Assembly: GCF_001043025.1 (NCBI RefSeq)
Contig: NZ_JYLD01000019.1
Location: 39,978 to 103,977, forward strand
DNA length: 64,000 nucleotides
DNA from: Pseudomonas helleri
Lineage (GTDB): Bacteria > Pseudomonadota > Gammaproteobacteria > Pseudomonadales > Pseudomonadaceae
Direction of reading: 5' to 3'
In this document: positions 54,001-63,828 of the stretch, piece after piece
Layout: the number at the start of each line of letters is the position of its first letter
Position numbering within the stretch: position 1 is the stretch's first letter
Position numbers and translations under genes: made by a program
The notes under the pieces: generated by a model
The model's database searches: none
Told to the model about the DNA's origin: nothing
The model's input: the letters and a program-made list of their open reading frames with translations, nothing else

Positions 54001-56325
54001 ATGACTCGAACTCGATCCCCCCGCTCCCGTTCCAAACGTCCTTCTGGTGGCCTGCGGCCCTGGCTGGGTTGGGCCCTTAAGCTCAGCCTCGTCGGCCTGG
54101 TGGTGCTGGCAGGTTTTGCTGTTTACCTCGATGCCATCGTGCAAGAGAAGTTCTCTGGCAAGCGCTGGACTATCCCGGCCAAGGTGTACGCCCGGCCGCT
54201 GGAGCTGTTCGTCGGCCAGAAACTCAGCAAGAACGACTTTTTGACTGAACTCGATGCACTCGGCTATCGCCGCGAAAGTGTGGCCAATGGACCCGGTGCA
54301 GCCTCGGTGAATGGCAACACGGTTGACCTGAACACCCGTGGTTTCCAGTTTTATGAAGGTGCTGAGAAAGCGCAGCCAGTACGGGTACGTTTTTCTGGCG
54401 ATTATGTGTCGGAACTGACCTCGACCAACGGCGCCAAGTTGCCCGTGGTGCGGCTTGAGCCGTTGCTGATTGGCGGCCTTTATCCGAAAAATCTCGAAGA
54501 CCGGATTCTGATCAACATTGATCAGGTACCGCCGTACCTGCTCGATACGCTGGTAACGGTAGAAGACCGCGATTTTTATCATCACTTTGGCGTATCGCCC
54601 AAGTCGATCGTCCGTGCCCTGTGGGTCAACACCTCGTCCGGGCAAATGCGTCAGGGCGGCAGTACGCTGACTCAACAATTGGTCAAGAACTTCTTCTTGA
54701 CCAACGAGCGCAGCCTCAGCCGCAAGCTGACCGAAGCGATGATGGCGCTGTTGCTTGAAATGCACTACGACAAGCGCGAAATTCTTGAGGCTTACCTCAA
54801 CGAAGTGTTTGTGGGGCAGGACGGCCAGCGTGCGGTGCATGGCTTTGGTCTGGCCAGCCAGTTCTTCTTCAGCCAGCCGTTGTCCGAGCTCAAGCTGCAT
54901 CAGGTGGCGTTGCTGGTGGGCATGGTTAAAGGGCCATCGGCGTATAACCCGCGTCGTTACCCTGAGCGTGCGCTTGAGCGGCGTAACCTGGTGCTCGATT
55001 TGCTGGAGCAGCAAGGCGTGGCGACGGCCGAGCAAGTCGCTGCGGCTAAAAAGATGCCGCTGGGCGTGACCAAGCGAGGCAGCTTGGCGGACAGCTCATT
55101 CCCGGGCTTCCTGGATCTGGTTAAACGTCAATTGCGTGAAGACTACCGCGACGAAGACTTGACCGAAGAGGGGCTGCGGATCTTCACCAGCTTCGACCCG
55201 ATCTTGCAGATGAAGTCTGAAGCGGCTGTGGGTGACACCTTTAAGCGTCTGGCTGGACGCAAAGGCGCAGACGAAGTTGAAGCGGCGATGGTGGTTACCA
55301 ACCCTGAAACCGGTGAGGTTCAGGCGTTGATTGGCAGCCGTCTGCCGGGCTATGCAGGCTTTAACCGCGCGCTGGATGCGGTGCGCCCGATTGGTTCGCT
55401 GGTCAAGCCTGCGGTGTATTTGACCGCACTTGAGCGACCAAGCCAGTTCACGCTGACCAGTTGGTTGTCGGATGAGCCGATATCGATCAAAGGGGCAGAT
55501 GGCCAGGTCTGGACGCCGCAGAACTATGACCGTCGCTCTCACGGCACGATTTTCCTTTATCAGTCGATGATGAACTCTTTCAACCTGGGGACTGTGCGGC
55601 TCGGGCAGCAGGTCGGCGTGCCTAACGTGCTCAAGACGCTGGCGCGGTTGGGGGTAGAGCGTGAATTTCCGGCCTTCCCGTCCATGTTGCTGGGCGCTGG
55701 TGCGCTGAGCCCGATGGAAGTGGCAACGATGTATCAGACGCTGGCCAATGGCGGCTTCAATACACCGATGCGCGGTATTCGCAGTGTGCTGACGGCTGAA
55801 GGCGAGCCGCTGAAACGTTACCCGTTCCAGATCCAGCAGCGCTTCGATCCGGCCTCCATTTACCTGATCCAGACGGCAATGCAGCATGTGATGCGCGAAG
55901 GCACCGGGCGTTCGGTCTATAACGTATTGCCGAAAAGCCTAACGCTGGCGGGTAAAACCGGCACCAGTAACGACTCGCGTGACAGCTGGTTCGCAGGCTT
56001 CAGCCAGGATCTGCTGGCGGTGGTGTGGCTGGGGCGTGATGACAACGGTAAAACCCCGTTTACCGGTGCGAGCGGCGCCTTGCAGGTTTGGACCAGCTTT
56101 ATGAGTAAAGCCGATCCGTTGCCGCTGGATATGCCGCAGCCGGACAACATTGTTAAAGCCTGGATTGATCCGCATACCGGGCAAGGGTCTGATGCGAGCT
56201 GCCCGGGCGCTGTGCAGATGCCGTATATTCGCGGCAGTGAACCGCCTGCTGGAGCCGGTTGTGGTGCGCAAGCACCCGCGACAGGTGAAGCGGTGATGGA
56301 TTGGGTCAAGGGCTGGTTGAATTAA
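54001..56325 (+). CDS. mrcB: Penicillin-binding protein 1B (bifunctional)
   Basis: Glycosyltransferase and transpeptidase of peptidoglycan synthesis, anchored in the inner membrane. The 774-residue product has a basic cytoplasmic tail, one membrane helix (about 25-45), a UB2H domain that binds its activator, a GT51 domain with VEDRDFYHHFG and RQGGSTLTQQLVKN, and the transpeptidase motifs S-x-x-K in GSLVKPAVYL, S-x-N in MNSFNLG and KTG in GKTGTSNDS. ATG 54001 gives the family start MTRTRSPRSRSK; there is no Shine-Dalgarno. lpoP follows 16 bp later. Confidence 0.96.
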   Translation: MTRTRSPRSRSKRPSGGLRPWLGWALKLSLVGLVVLAGFAVYLDAIVQEKFSGKRWTIPAKVYARPLELFVGQKLSKNDFLTELDALGYRRESVANGPGAASVNGNTVDLNTRGFQFYEGAEKAQPVRVRFSGDYVSELTSTNGAKLPVVRLEPLLIGGLYPKNLEDRILINIDQVPPYLLDTLVTVEDRDFYHHFGVSPKSIVRALWVNTSSGQMRQGGSTLTQQLVKNFFLTNERSLSRKLTEAMMALLLEMHYDKREILEAYLNEVFVGQDGQRAVHGFGLASQFFFSQPLSELKLHQVALLVGMVKGPSAYNPRRYPERALERRNLVLDLLEQQGVATAEQVAAAKKMPLGVTKRGSLADSSFPGFLDLVKRQLREDYRDEDLTEEGLRIFTSFDPILQMKSEAAVGDTFKRLAGRKGADEVEAAMVVTNPETGEVQALIGSRLPGYAGFNRALDAVRPIGSLVKPAVYLTALERPSQFTLTSWLSDEPISIKGADGQVWTPQNYDRRSHGTIFLYQSMMNSFNLGTVRLGQQVGVPNVLKTLARLGVEREFPAFPSMLLGAGALSPMEVATMYQTLANGGFNTPMRGIRSVLTAEGEPLKRYPFQIQQRFDPASIYLIQTAMQHVMREGTGRSVYNVLPKSLTLAGKTGTSNDSRDSWFAGFSQDLLAVVWLGRDDNGKTPFTGASGALQVWTSFMSKADPLPLDMPQPDNIVKAWIDPHTGQGSDASCPGAVQMPYIRGSEPPAGAGCGAQAPATGEAVMDWVKGWLN

Positions 56326-56341
56326 GCAAAGAGGGTGTGAC

Positions 56342-57067
56342 GTGAACAAGTGGTGGATTCCGGCTGTTTCAGCCCTGGCTTTGCTCAATGGTTGTGCGAG
56401 CGTACCGCAGGGCTCGATCCCTGTGGTCGACTCCGGTGTTCGGGTGTCGAACAGCGAGCGTGTTTCGGCGCAGCGTACGACCCGTAATTATCCACAGGCC
56501 ACTGCGCCGCGTGCTGCTCAGACTCAGGCAATCCCTCAGGATTCAGGTGTGGTGGTGATGGTGCCGGGTGGTGGAGCGGCGGTTTCGACGCCGATTCAGA
56601 CCCAGCCGATCACGCCGGGGCCGATTACCCCTGGCCCGGCGGCGCCGATCAGCACCGGCAGCTATGCGCCGACAACGACTTACACCGCGCCGGCGCCGAT
56701 TACGCCGAGTGGCATTCCGTCCAGCAGTGGCGGCTTGGCAGCAGATGAGCAACTGGATGGGCCGGTGTTGGCGCTGCTGACCACTGCTCAACAGCAGCAG
56801 GCGAGTGGCGACCTGAATGGCGCCTCGTCGAGCCTTGAGCGGGCACAGCGCGTGGCACCACGCGAGCCGCAAGTGCTCTACCGTCTGGCAGAAGTGCGTA
56901 TGGCGCAAGGGGATGCGGCTCAGGCTGAGCAGTTTGCCCGCCGTGGTTTGACCTTCGCGAGCGGTCGTCCGGACTTGCAGGCGAGCTTGTGGGGCTTGAT
57001 TGCTCAAGCGCGTGATAAACAAGGTGATGCGGCTGGCGCTGCATTGGCCCGTCAAAAAGCCAGGTAA
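56342..57067 (+). CDS. lpoP: Lipoprotein activator of PBP1b (LpoP)
   Basis: Outer-membrane lipoprotein with a C-terminal TPR domain. The 241-residue product has a lipoprotein signal peptide with lipobox LLNGC (Cys18), a long Pro/Thr/Ala-rich linker (about residues 40-130, including QPITPGPITPGPA), and TPR-like helices (LALLTTAQQQQASGDLNGA, PQVLYRLAEVRMAQGDAAQAEQ). In P. aeruginosa such a protein, LpoP, is needed for PBP1b; the location here directly after mrcB supports the same role. GTG 56342 follows GAGGG. Confidence 0.85.
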   Translation: MNKWWIPAVSALALLNGCASVPQGSIPVVDSGVRVSNSERVSAQRTTRNYPQATAPRAAQTQAIPQDSGVVVMVPGGGAAVSTPIQTQPITPGPITPGPAAPISTGSYAPTTTYTAPAPITPSGIPSSSGGLAADEQLDGPVLALLTTAQQQQASGDLNGASSSLERAQRVAPREPQVLYRLAEVRMAQGDAAQAEQFARRGLTFASGRPDLQASLWGLIAQARDKQGDAAGAALARQKAR

Positions 57068-57074
57068 GTTTCTG

Positions 57075-57404
57075 ATGGATGCTCGTTTTGCGGCGATTGC
57101 CGAACAATTATTGCTGATTGAACGTGAACTGCGCGTACAGGGCTGGTGGGACGATGTGTCTCCCAGTGCTGAGGCGCTGAGCAGTGTTGAGCCTTTTTCG
57201 GTCGACACGCTGGACTTTCACCAGTGGCTGCAATGGATTTTCCTGGTGCGGATGAAGCAGATCCTTGAACAGGATCTTCCTCTGCCCAAGGTCTCGGGCA
57301 TTCTGGAGATGGCCGAGATGGTGTATGCCGAGCGCCCTCAAGAGAGCCTTGGGTTGCGGGCTGAGCTGAAAAAGTTCGACCAACTGATCACTGACGCTGG
57401 TTAA
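57075..57404 (+). CDS. yqcC: YqcC-family (DUF446) protein
   Basis: The 109-residue protein matches YqcC: AEQLLLIERELRVQGWW, DTLDFHQWLQWIFLVRMKQIL and PLPKVSGILEMAEMVY. It is all-helical and soluble. In E. coli it lies near truC. ATG 57075 is 7 bp after the lpoP stop, behind AGGTAAG, so it is likely in the mrcB-lpoP operon. Function unknown. Confidence 0.88.
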   Translation: MDARFAAIAEQLLLIERELRVQGWWDDVSPSAEALSSVEPFSVDTLDFHQWLQWIFLVRMKQILEQDLPLPKVSGILEMAEMVYAERPQESLGLRAELKKFDQLITDAG

Positions 57405-57412
57405 TTGCCTGG

Positions 57413-57435
57413 CTGCCGGTTTTTCCGGCAGTCTT
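57413..57435 (+). terminator. Terminator after yqcC
   Basis: CTGCCGG and CCGGCAG pair over 7 bp around TTTTT, followed by TCTT. It ends the mrcB-lpoP-yqcC transcript before the ilv leader. Confidence 0.7.
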
Positions 57436-57541
57436 GCGCATATTTCTACCGCTTTGCGCCATCTAGGCGAGTTTTATCCCTTCTCAAGCCCCTTTCTTCT
57501 ACGTTCTCATGCGCTTAGTTGGAAAAAAGCGCAATTATTGC

Positions 57542-57570
57542 TTGACTTGGAGGGGCTGAAACACAAGAAT
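57542..57570 (+). promoter_or_regulatory. Candidate promoter of ilvIHC
   Basis: TTGACT (57542-57547), 17 bp, and AAGAAT (57565-57570; 4 of 6 to consensus). A start near 57577 would give an ilvI leader of about 260 nt. No other equally good promoter is seen between the yqcC terminator and the leader stem. Confidence 0.5.
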
Positions 57571-57607
57571 CCAGACACCGCTGTACAGGGACTGCCAGAA
57601 GCAGACC

Positions 57608-57772
57608 CTCTCAGCAGATCATGAGGCGCATACCCGCGCCGACCTGTTACACCCGCAACGCGTTACCTCGCGCTGGGTGGGAAAACCCCGCAATATTTGG
57701 GGCGCTCCCAATACTTGCTCAGTCAGTGCTGACGTAGTCGGCGACCACCGTCGCTCATGCTCTGCTGAGAAG
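57608..57772 (+). promoter_or_regulatory. Structured ilvI leader: long-range stem enclosing a small frame
   Basis: CTCAGCAGATCATGAG (57610-57625) and CTCATGCTCTGCTGAG (57754-57769) are complementary at 15 of 16 positions, plus flanking T-A pairing, and enclose 128 nt with smaller hairpins (for example GTCAG-TG-CTGAC at 57722-57733). The ATG of the internal reading frame (57621) lies within the 5' arm. Branched-chain operons are often controlled by leader peptides; no U-tract terminator follows, so control might be translational or by long-range folding. Role is inferred. Confidence 0.45.
57621..57737 (+). CDS. Possible 38-codon leader peptide of ilvI
   Basis: The frame starts ATG 57621 (MRRIPAPTCYTRNALPRAGW), ends TAG 57735-57737, and its second half AIFGALPILAQSVLT is rich in Ile, Leu and Val codons, as expected of a branched-chain leader peptide. 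No strong Shine-Dalgarno is present and its start codon is buried in the long stem. Treat as a candidate. Confidence 0.35.
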   Translation: MRRIPAPTCYTRNALPRAGWENPAIFGALPILAQSVLT

Positions 57773-57835
57773 TAAACCTATTAAGACCCGTTCGTATTTT
57801 GTGAGCGGAATTCTGGCGTTTTAGAGGTGAACAAC

Positions 57836-59560
57836 GTGGAGCTTTTATCTGGCGGTGAGATGCTCGTCCGCTTTTTGCGCGACGAAGGTGTCAACTATAT
57901 CTACGGGTACCCTGGTGGTGCTCTCCTGCATGTCTACGACGCACTGTTCAAAGAACCGGAAGTTACCCACATCCTGGTTCGTCACGAACAAGCTGCTACC
58001 CATATGGCTGACGGTTACGCCCGTGCCACCGGTAAAGCCGGTGTGGTACTGGTGACTTCCGGGCCGGGTGCTACCAACGCTATCACCGGTATTGCTACTG
58101 CCTACATGGACTCCATTCCGATGGTGATCATTTCTGGCCAGGTGCCTAGCACTATGGTCGGGACCGATGCCTTCCAGGAAACCGACATGATCGGTATCTC
58201 GCGTCCTATCGTGAAGCACAGCTTCATGATCAAGCACGCGTCGGAAATCCCGGAAGTCATGAAAAAGGCGTTCTACCTCGCGCAATCCGGTCGTCCTGGT
58301 CCGGTCGTGGTCGATATCCCGAAAGACATGACCAACCCGGCTGAAAAGTTCGAATACGTTTTCCCTAAAAAAGCCAAACTGCGTTCTTACAGCCCGGCTG
58401 TACGTGGGCACTCGGGGCAAATCCGCAAAGCAGTAGAAATGCTCTTGGCGGCCAAACGTCCGGTCCTTTACGCAGGTGGCGGCGTTATTTTGGGTGGCGG
58501 TGCTGCACCGTTGACCGAACTGGCGAAAATGCTCAACGTCCCCGTGACCAATACGCTGATGGGCTTGGGTGCCTACCCTGGCACAGACCGTCAGTTCATT
58601 GGCATGCTCGGCATGCACGGCAGCTTCACTGCCAACATGACCATGCACAACGCGGACGTGATTCTGGCGGTGGGTGCGCGCTTTGATGACCGTGTTATCA
58701 ACGGTGCTTCCAAGTTCTGCCCTAACGCCAAGATCATCCATGTTGATATCGACCCGGCGTCCATCTCCAAAACCATCAAGGCAGACGTGCCAATTGTCGG
58801 CCCGGTCGACAGCGTGCTGACCGAAATGGTTGCGATCCTCAAGGACATTGGCGAGAAGCCAAACCCTGAAGCGGTTGCCACCTGGTGGAAGCAGATTGAT
58901 GAATGGCGCGGCGATCGCGGATTGTTCCCTTACGACAAGGGCGACGGCAGCAAGATCAAGCCACAAGCTGTGATCGAAATGCTCTGCGAAGTGACCAAGG
59001 GCGATGCGTATGTCACGTCCGACGTGGGCCAGCATCAGATGTTTGCGGCTCAGTACTATCGCTTCAACAAGCCTAATCGCTGGATCAACTCTGGCGGTCT
59101 GGGCACGATGGGCTTCGGTTTCCCGGCAGCAATGGGTGTGAAACTGAGTTTCCCTGATGATGACGTCGCGTGTGTAACAGGCGAGGGCAGCATCCAGATG
59201 AACATTCAGGAATTGTCGACGTGCCTGCAGTACGGTCTGCCGGTCAAAATCATCAACTTGAACAACGGTGTTCTCGGGATGGTTCGTCAGTGGCAGGACA
59301 TGAACTACGGCAGCCGTCACTCGCACTCTTATATGGAATCGCTGCCTGACTTCGTCAAGCTGGCTGAGGCCTATGGGCATGTGGGTATCCGGATTACCGA
59401 TCTCAAAGACCTGAAGCCGAAAATGGAAGAAGCCTTTGCCATGAAAGATCGCTTGGTATTCCTGGATATTCAGGTGGATACCAGTGAGCACGTTTACCCG
59501 ATGCAGATCAAAGATGGCTCCATGCGCGACATGTGGCTGAGCAAGACGGAGCGTACTTAA
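57836..59560 (+). CDS. ilvI: Acetolactate synthase, large catalytic subunit
   Basis: ThDP enzyme that makes acetolactate and acetohydroxybutyrate, the first common step to valine, leucine and isoleucine. The 574-residue product has the N-terminal ThDP domain with the catalytic Glu in VRHEQAATHMADGYARATG, the central FAD-type domain, and a C-terminal domain with GEGSIQMN...NLNN, the metal-binding motif in which GDG is replaced by GEG. The start is GTG 57836, 5 nt after AGAGGTGA; an in-frame GTG at 57827 overlaps that Shine-Dalgarno. It ends 2 bp before ilvH. Confidence 0.96.
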   Translation: MELLSGGEMLVRFLRDEGVNYIYGYPGGALLHVYDALFKEPEVTHILVRHEQAATHMADGYARATGKAGVVLVTSGPGATNAITGIATAYMDSIPMVIISGQVPSTMVGTDAFQETDMIGISRPIVKHSFMIKHASEIPEVMKKAFYLAQSGRPGPVVVDIPKDMTNPAEKFEYVFPKKAKLRSYSPAVRGHSGQIRKAVEMLLAAKRPVLYAGGGVILGGGAAPLTELAKMLNVPVTNTLMGLGAYPGTDRQFIGMLGMHGSFTANMTMHNADVILAVGARFDDRVINGASKFCPNAKIIHVDIDPASISKTIKADVPIVGPVDSVLTEMVAILKDIGEKPNPEAVATWWKQIDEWRGDRGLFPYDKGDGSKIKPQAVIEMLCEVTKGDAYVTSDVGQHQMFAAQYYRFNKPNRWINSGGLGTMGFGFPAAMGVKLSFPDDDVACVTGEGSIQMNIQELSTCLQYGLPVKIINLNNGVLGMVRQWQDMNYGSRHSHSYMESLPDFVKLAEAYGHVGIRITDLKDLKPKMEEAFAMKDRLVFLDIQVDTSEHVYPMQIKDGSMRDMWLSKTERT

Positions 59561-59562
59561 TC

Positions 59563-60054
59563 ATGCGGCACATTATTTCTTTGCTTCTTGAAAACGAACC
59601 CGGTGCTCTGTCTCGCGTTGTTGGGCTTTTCTCGCAACGTAACTACAACATCGAAAGCCTGACGGTGGCACCAACGGAAGACCCGACTTTGTCGCGTCTG
59701 ACGCTGACCACGGTGGGTCACGACGAAGTGATTGAGCAGATCACCAAGAACCTGAACAAGCTGATCGAAGTGGTCAAGCTGGTGGATCTGTCAGAGAGCG
59801 CTCACATCGAGCGTGAGCTGATGCTGGTCAAAGTCAAGGCAACGGGTGCCCAGCGGGCAGAAATCAAACGCACTACAGACATATTTCGTGGGCAAATTGT
59901 CGACGTCAGTAGCAGCGTTTATACCGTACAGTTGACGGGCACTAGCGATAAGCTCGACAGTTTCATCCAGTCGATTGGTACCGCCTCGATCCTGGAAACA
60001 GTTCGCAGTGGCGTGACGGGTATTGCCCGTGGCGACAAAGTACTCAGCATCTAA
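59563..60054 (+). CDS. ilvH: Acetolactate synthase, small regulatory subunit
   Basis: Regulatory subunit that gives valine feedback inhibition. The 163-residue product has an N-terminal ACT domain (RHIISLLLENEPGALSRVVGLFSQRNYNIESLTV) with the conserved Gly/Asn effector site, and a C-terminal domain (ELMLVKVKATGAQRAEI, GTSDKLDSFIQ). ATG 59563 follows the ilvI stop by 2 bp, so translation is coupled. ilvC is 50 bp further on. Confidence 0.97.
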   Translation: MRHIISLLLENEPGALSRVVGLFSQRNYNIESLTVAPTEDPTLSRLTLTTVGHDEVIEQITKNLNKLIEVVKLVDLSESAHIERELMLVKVKATGAQRAEIKRTTDIFRGQIVDVSSSVYTVQLTGTSDKLDSFIQSIGTASILETVRSGVTGIARGDKVLSI

Positions 60055-60104
60055 AACTTACAAGTGCTAACGGCCTGAATGGCCTGGATACATAAAGGAA
60101 AATC

Positions 60105-61121
<1,017 letters not shown>

Positions 61122-61136
61122 GTCAGTACGATCTTG

Positions 61137-61164
61137 AAAAAACGCGGCCCTGGCCGCGTTTTTT
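61137..61164 (+). terminator. Terminator after ilvC
   Basis: AAAAAACGCGGCC pairs with GGCCGCGTTTTTT (13 bp) across a 2-nt loop, giving a strong bidirectional intrinsic terminator 15 bp after the stop. Confidence 0.92.
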
Positions 61165-61266
61165 CGTTTAAGCGGCAGCTTCTGGTATAAAGCAGGAACG
61201 TTTGCGGGTGAAAGTTGGTCTGCAAGCTTCTATTGAAACTTTCCATATCGTTGCAAGGTAATGTCC

Positions 61267-62124
61267 ATGAGCGAACGTCCCGAAGAGCCAAAACAGGCTT
61301 CTGACGCCGATAGCCTGCTGCCTATCGATGAGCATGTCGAAGAAGGGCATGACGCTGAAGGCCGTAAGGTCCGGCATCGTGGTATCTATCTGCTGCCCAA
61401 TCTTTTTACAACGGCAAACCTGTTTGCCGGTTTCTACTCCATCATCAGTTCAATGAGTGCGCAAAGCGCAATGAGCGCTGGTGATGCTGCGGGCGCAAGC
61501 AAGTATTTTGCATTTGCCGCCATCGCGATTTTTGTCGCCATGGTGCTGGACGGCCTTGATGGCCGGGTCGCTCGTATGACTCATACCGAAAGTGCCTTTG
61601 GCGCCGAGTATGATTCCTTGTCTGACATGGTTGCTTTTGGCGTGGCGCCAGCGCTGCTGGCGTTTGGTTGGGCGCTGGGCGACATGGGCAAGGTCGGCTG
61701 GATGGTGGCCTTCATTTATGTAGCAGGCGCGGCGTTGCGTCTGGCTCGCTTCAATACGCAGGTCGGTACAGCAGACAAGCGTTATTTCATCGGTCTGGCC
61801 AGCCCGGCTGCGGCAGGTGTCGTAGCCGGTATTGTTTGGGCGTTCAGCGATTACGGGATCCAGGGATCGAAAATGTCCTTCCTGGTGGCCTTGTTGGTGG
61901 CTGCGGCGGGCATGCTGATGGTCAGCAACATCAAATACAACAGCTTCAAGCAGCTGGATTTGAAAGGGCGCGTGCCGTTTGTGGCGATCCTGGCGGTGGT
62001 GTTGGTGTTCGCTGTGGTGTTCAGCGATCCGCCGCGTATTCTGCTGCTGGCTTTCCTGGTGTATGCCGCTTCGGGCCCGATTCAATATTTATTGCATCTG
62101 CGCCGTAACAAAACCGGCGAGTGA
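61267..62124 (+). CDS. pssA: CDP-diacylglycerol-serine O-phosphatidyltransferase PssA
   Basis: Membrane enzyme that makes phosphatidylserine, precursor of phosphatidylethanolamine. The 285-residue product has a hydrophilic N-terminal tail, about 8 helices, and the CDP-alcohol phosphotransferase signature DGLDGRVAR...GAEYDSLSD. This is the integral-membrane type, unlike the E. coli PLD-type. ATG 61267 is 8 nt after AAGG, while ATG 61261 is only 2 nt away, so the later start is chosen. Confidence 0.93.
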   Translation: MSERPEEPKQASDADSLLPIDEHVEEGHDAEGRKVRHRGIYLLPNLFTTANLFAGFYSIISSMSAQSAMSAGDAAGASKYFAFAAIAIFVAMVLDGLDGRVARMTHTESAFGAEYDSLSDMVAFGVAPALLAFGWALGDMGKVGWMVAFIYVAGAALRLARFNTQVGTADKRYFIGLASPAAAGVVAGIVWAFSDYGIQGSKMSFLVALLVAAAGMLMVSNIKYNSFKQLDLKGRVPFVAILAVVLVFAVVFSDPPRILLLAFLVYAASGPIQYLLHLRRNKTGE

Positions 62125-62187
62125 TGTAATTTCCCCCAAACTCCGTAGTCTATTGGTGCATCAGCCCTCCAATACTGCGGAGTTGTC

Positions 62188-63201
62188 ATGCTCATCAAGT
62201 TGCCTAAAGCGTCCGACTGCAAAGAGTCGGACGTCACCCCTGAGTCCTTCTATTTATCTCGCCGTGCATTGCTGGGTAGCTCGCTTGCAGGATTAGCCGT
62301 GAGCGCACTGCCGCCTTGGGCAAATGCCACTGATGCTTCGCGCTACGCTGATGTTGAACCGGGCAAGGCGCCGGGCTGGTTTGCCGAGAAACTCCCGCAG
62401 ACCCAGTGGCAGGTAGTGACAGTCAAAGGGGAGGCCATTACGCCTTTCAAAGACGCTACTCACTACAACAACTTCTATGAGTTTGGTACTGATAAAGGCG
62501 ATCCGGCGCAATACGCGGGTGCTTTGAAAACCGAGCCATGGACGGTGGTCGTGGATGGCGAGGTGGGTAAGCCTGGGCGTTATGCCCTTGAGGACTTCAT
62601 GAAGCCTTACCAGTTGGAGGAGCGGATCTATCGGTTGCGCTGTGTAGAAGCGTGGTCAATGGTCATTCCCTGGATGGGATTCCCCCTGTCAGCGTTGCTT
62701 AAGCAGGTTGAGCCCACTTCGAAAGCTAAGTTCATACGCTTTGAAACCTTGAAGGACCCGAAAGTCATGCCGGGCCAGCGCTCTGACTTTGCGTTGATTG
62801 ATTGGCCCTATGTAGAAGGATTGCGTCTGGATGAGGCGATGAACCCGTTGGCCATATTGGCGGTGGGAATGTATGGCCGCGAGTTGCCTAATCAGAACGG
62901 CGCGCCACTTCGTTTGGTTGTGCCGTGGAAGTATGGCTTCAAGAGTGTGAAGTCGATTGTGCGAATCAGCCTGGTTGAGGAGCAGCCGAAAACCACCTGG
63001 CAGAGTATTGCGGCCAATGAATATGGCTTCTATGCCAATGTGAACCCGCAAGTCGATCACCCTCGCTGGACACAAGCGAGGGAGCGACGTCTGCCGAGCA
63101 GTTTGTTTAGCCCTAATGTGCGGGATACGCAGATGTTCAATGGCTATGCGGATGAAGTCGCTTCTTTATATACCGGCCTGGATCTGCGGAAGAATTACTG
63201 A
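62188..63201 (+). CDS. msrP: Periplasmic methionine sulfoxide reductase, molybdopterin subunit MsrP
   Basis: Repairs oxidised methionines in periplasmic proteins. The 337-residue product has a twin-arginine signal (SRRALLGSSLAGLAV, about residues 24-38) and an oxidoreductase molybdopterin-binding domain with the Mo ligand Cys152 in RLRCVEAWSM and GYGF-like WKYGFKSVKSI. It overlaps msrQ by one base (TGATG), and the pair works as a system with MsrQ as electron donor. Confidence 0.96.
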   Translation: MLIKLPKASDCKESDVTPESFYLSRRALLGSSLAGLAVSALPPWANATDASRYADVEPGKAPGWFAEKLPQTQWQVVTVKGEAITPFKDATHYNNFYEFGTDKGDPAQYAGALKTEPWTVVVDGEVGKPGRYALEDFMKPYQLEERIYRLRCVEAWSMVIPWMGFPLSALLKQVEPTSKAKFIRFETLKDPKVMPGQRSDFALIDWPYVEGLRLDEAMNPLAILAVGMYGRELPNQNGAPLRLVVPWKYGFKSVKSIVRISLVEEQPKTTWQSIAANEYGFYANVNPQVDHPRWTQARERRLPSSLFSPNVRDTQMFNGYADEVASLYTGLDLRKNY

Positions 63202-63815
63202 TGAAGTTTGCACTGTGGCGAATCGGCGTATTTATAGCGGCTGCCATCTGGCCTTTGTATTGGCTCTATGAGGCGTGGAGCTTTGCCTTGGGGCCGGATC
63301 CCGGAAAGGTGTTGGTTGATCGGCTGGGGCTCGGGACTCTGGTTCTGTTGCTGGTGACCTTATGCATGACGCCCATGCAGAAGCTGACGGGCTGGCCGGG
63401 GTGGATTGCGGTCCGCCGTCAGATCGGGTTGTGGTGTTTTGCCTATGTGGTGTTGCACCTGTGCGCCTACTTGTTCTTTGTACTTGGGCTCGACTGGTCC
63501 CAGTTGGGTGTTGAGCTCAGCAAGCGGCCTTACATTATTGTCGGCAGCTTGGGCGCTCTATGTTTGTTGGCGCTGGCGGTGACCTCCAATCGTTACAGTC
63601 AAAGGCGGATGAGAGCGAGCTGGAAGAAGTTGCATCGCTTGGTATACGTGGTTGTAGGGTTGGGTCTTTTGCATATGTTGTGGATTGTGCGTGCAGACCT
63701 GAAAGAGTGGTCGATCTATGCCTTTATAGGGGCGTGCCTTTTACTGCTGCGCATCCCGCCGGTGATGCGTCGGATCCCTCGTCTATATAAGAAGAAACCA
63801 GTAGTGGCCACTTAA
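63201..63815 (+). CDS. msrQ: Heme-binding membrane subunit MsrQ
   Basis: Passes electrons from the quinone pool or flavin reductase to periplasmic MsrP. The 204-residue ferric-reductase-like protein has about six helices with conserved His residues in AYVVLHLCAYLFF and KKLHRLVYVVVGLGLLHML. It is coupled to msrP by a one-base overlap and is followed directly by rRNA promoters. Confidence 0.95.
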   Translation: MKFALWRIGVFIAAAIWPLYWLYEAWSFALGPDPGKVLVDRLGLGTLVLLLVTLCMTPMQKLTGWPGWIAVRRQIGLWCFAYVVLHLCAYLFFVLGLDWSQLGVELSKRPYIIVGSLGALCLLALAVTSNRYSQRRMRASWKKLHRLVYVVVGLGLLHMLWIVRADLKEWSIYAFIGACLLLLRIPPVMRRIPRLYKKKPVVAT

Positions 63816-63828
63816 TTCAAATTAAGGC

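Noticed and set aside
57738..57835. An intrinsic terminator after the possible ilv leader peptide, as in classical attenuation.
   Set aside because: The only stems there (for example GGCGAC-CACC-GTCGCT) are not followed by T residues.
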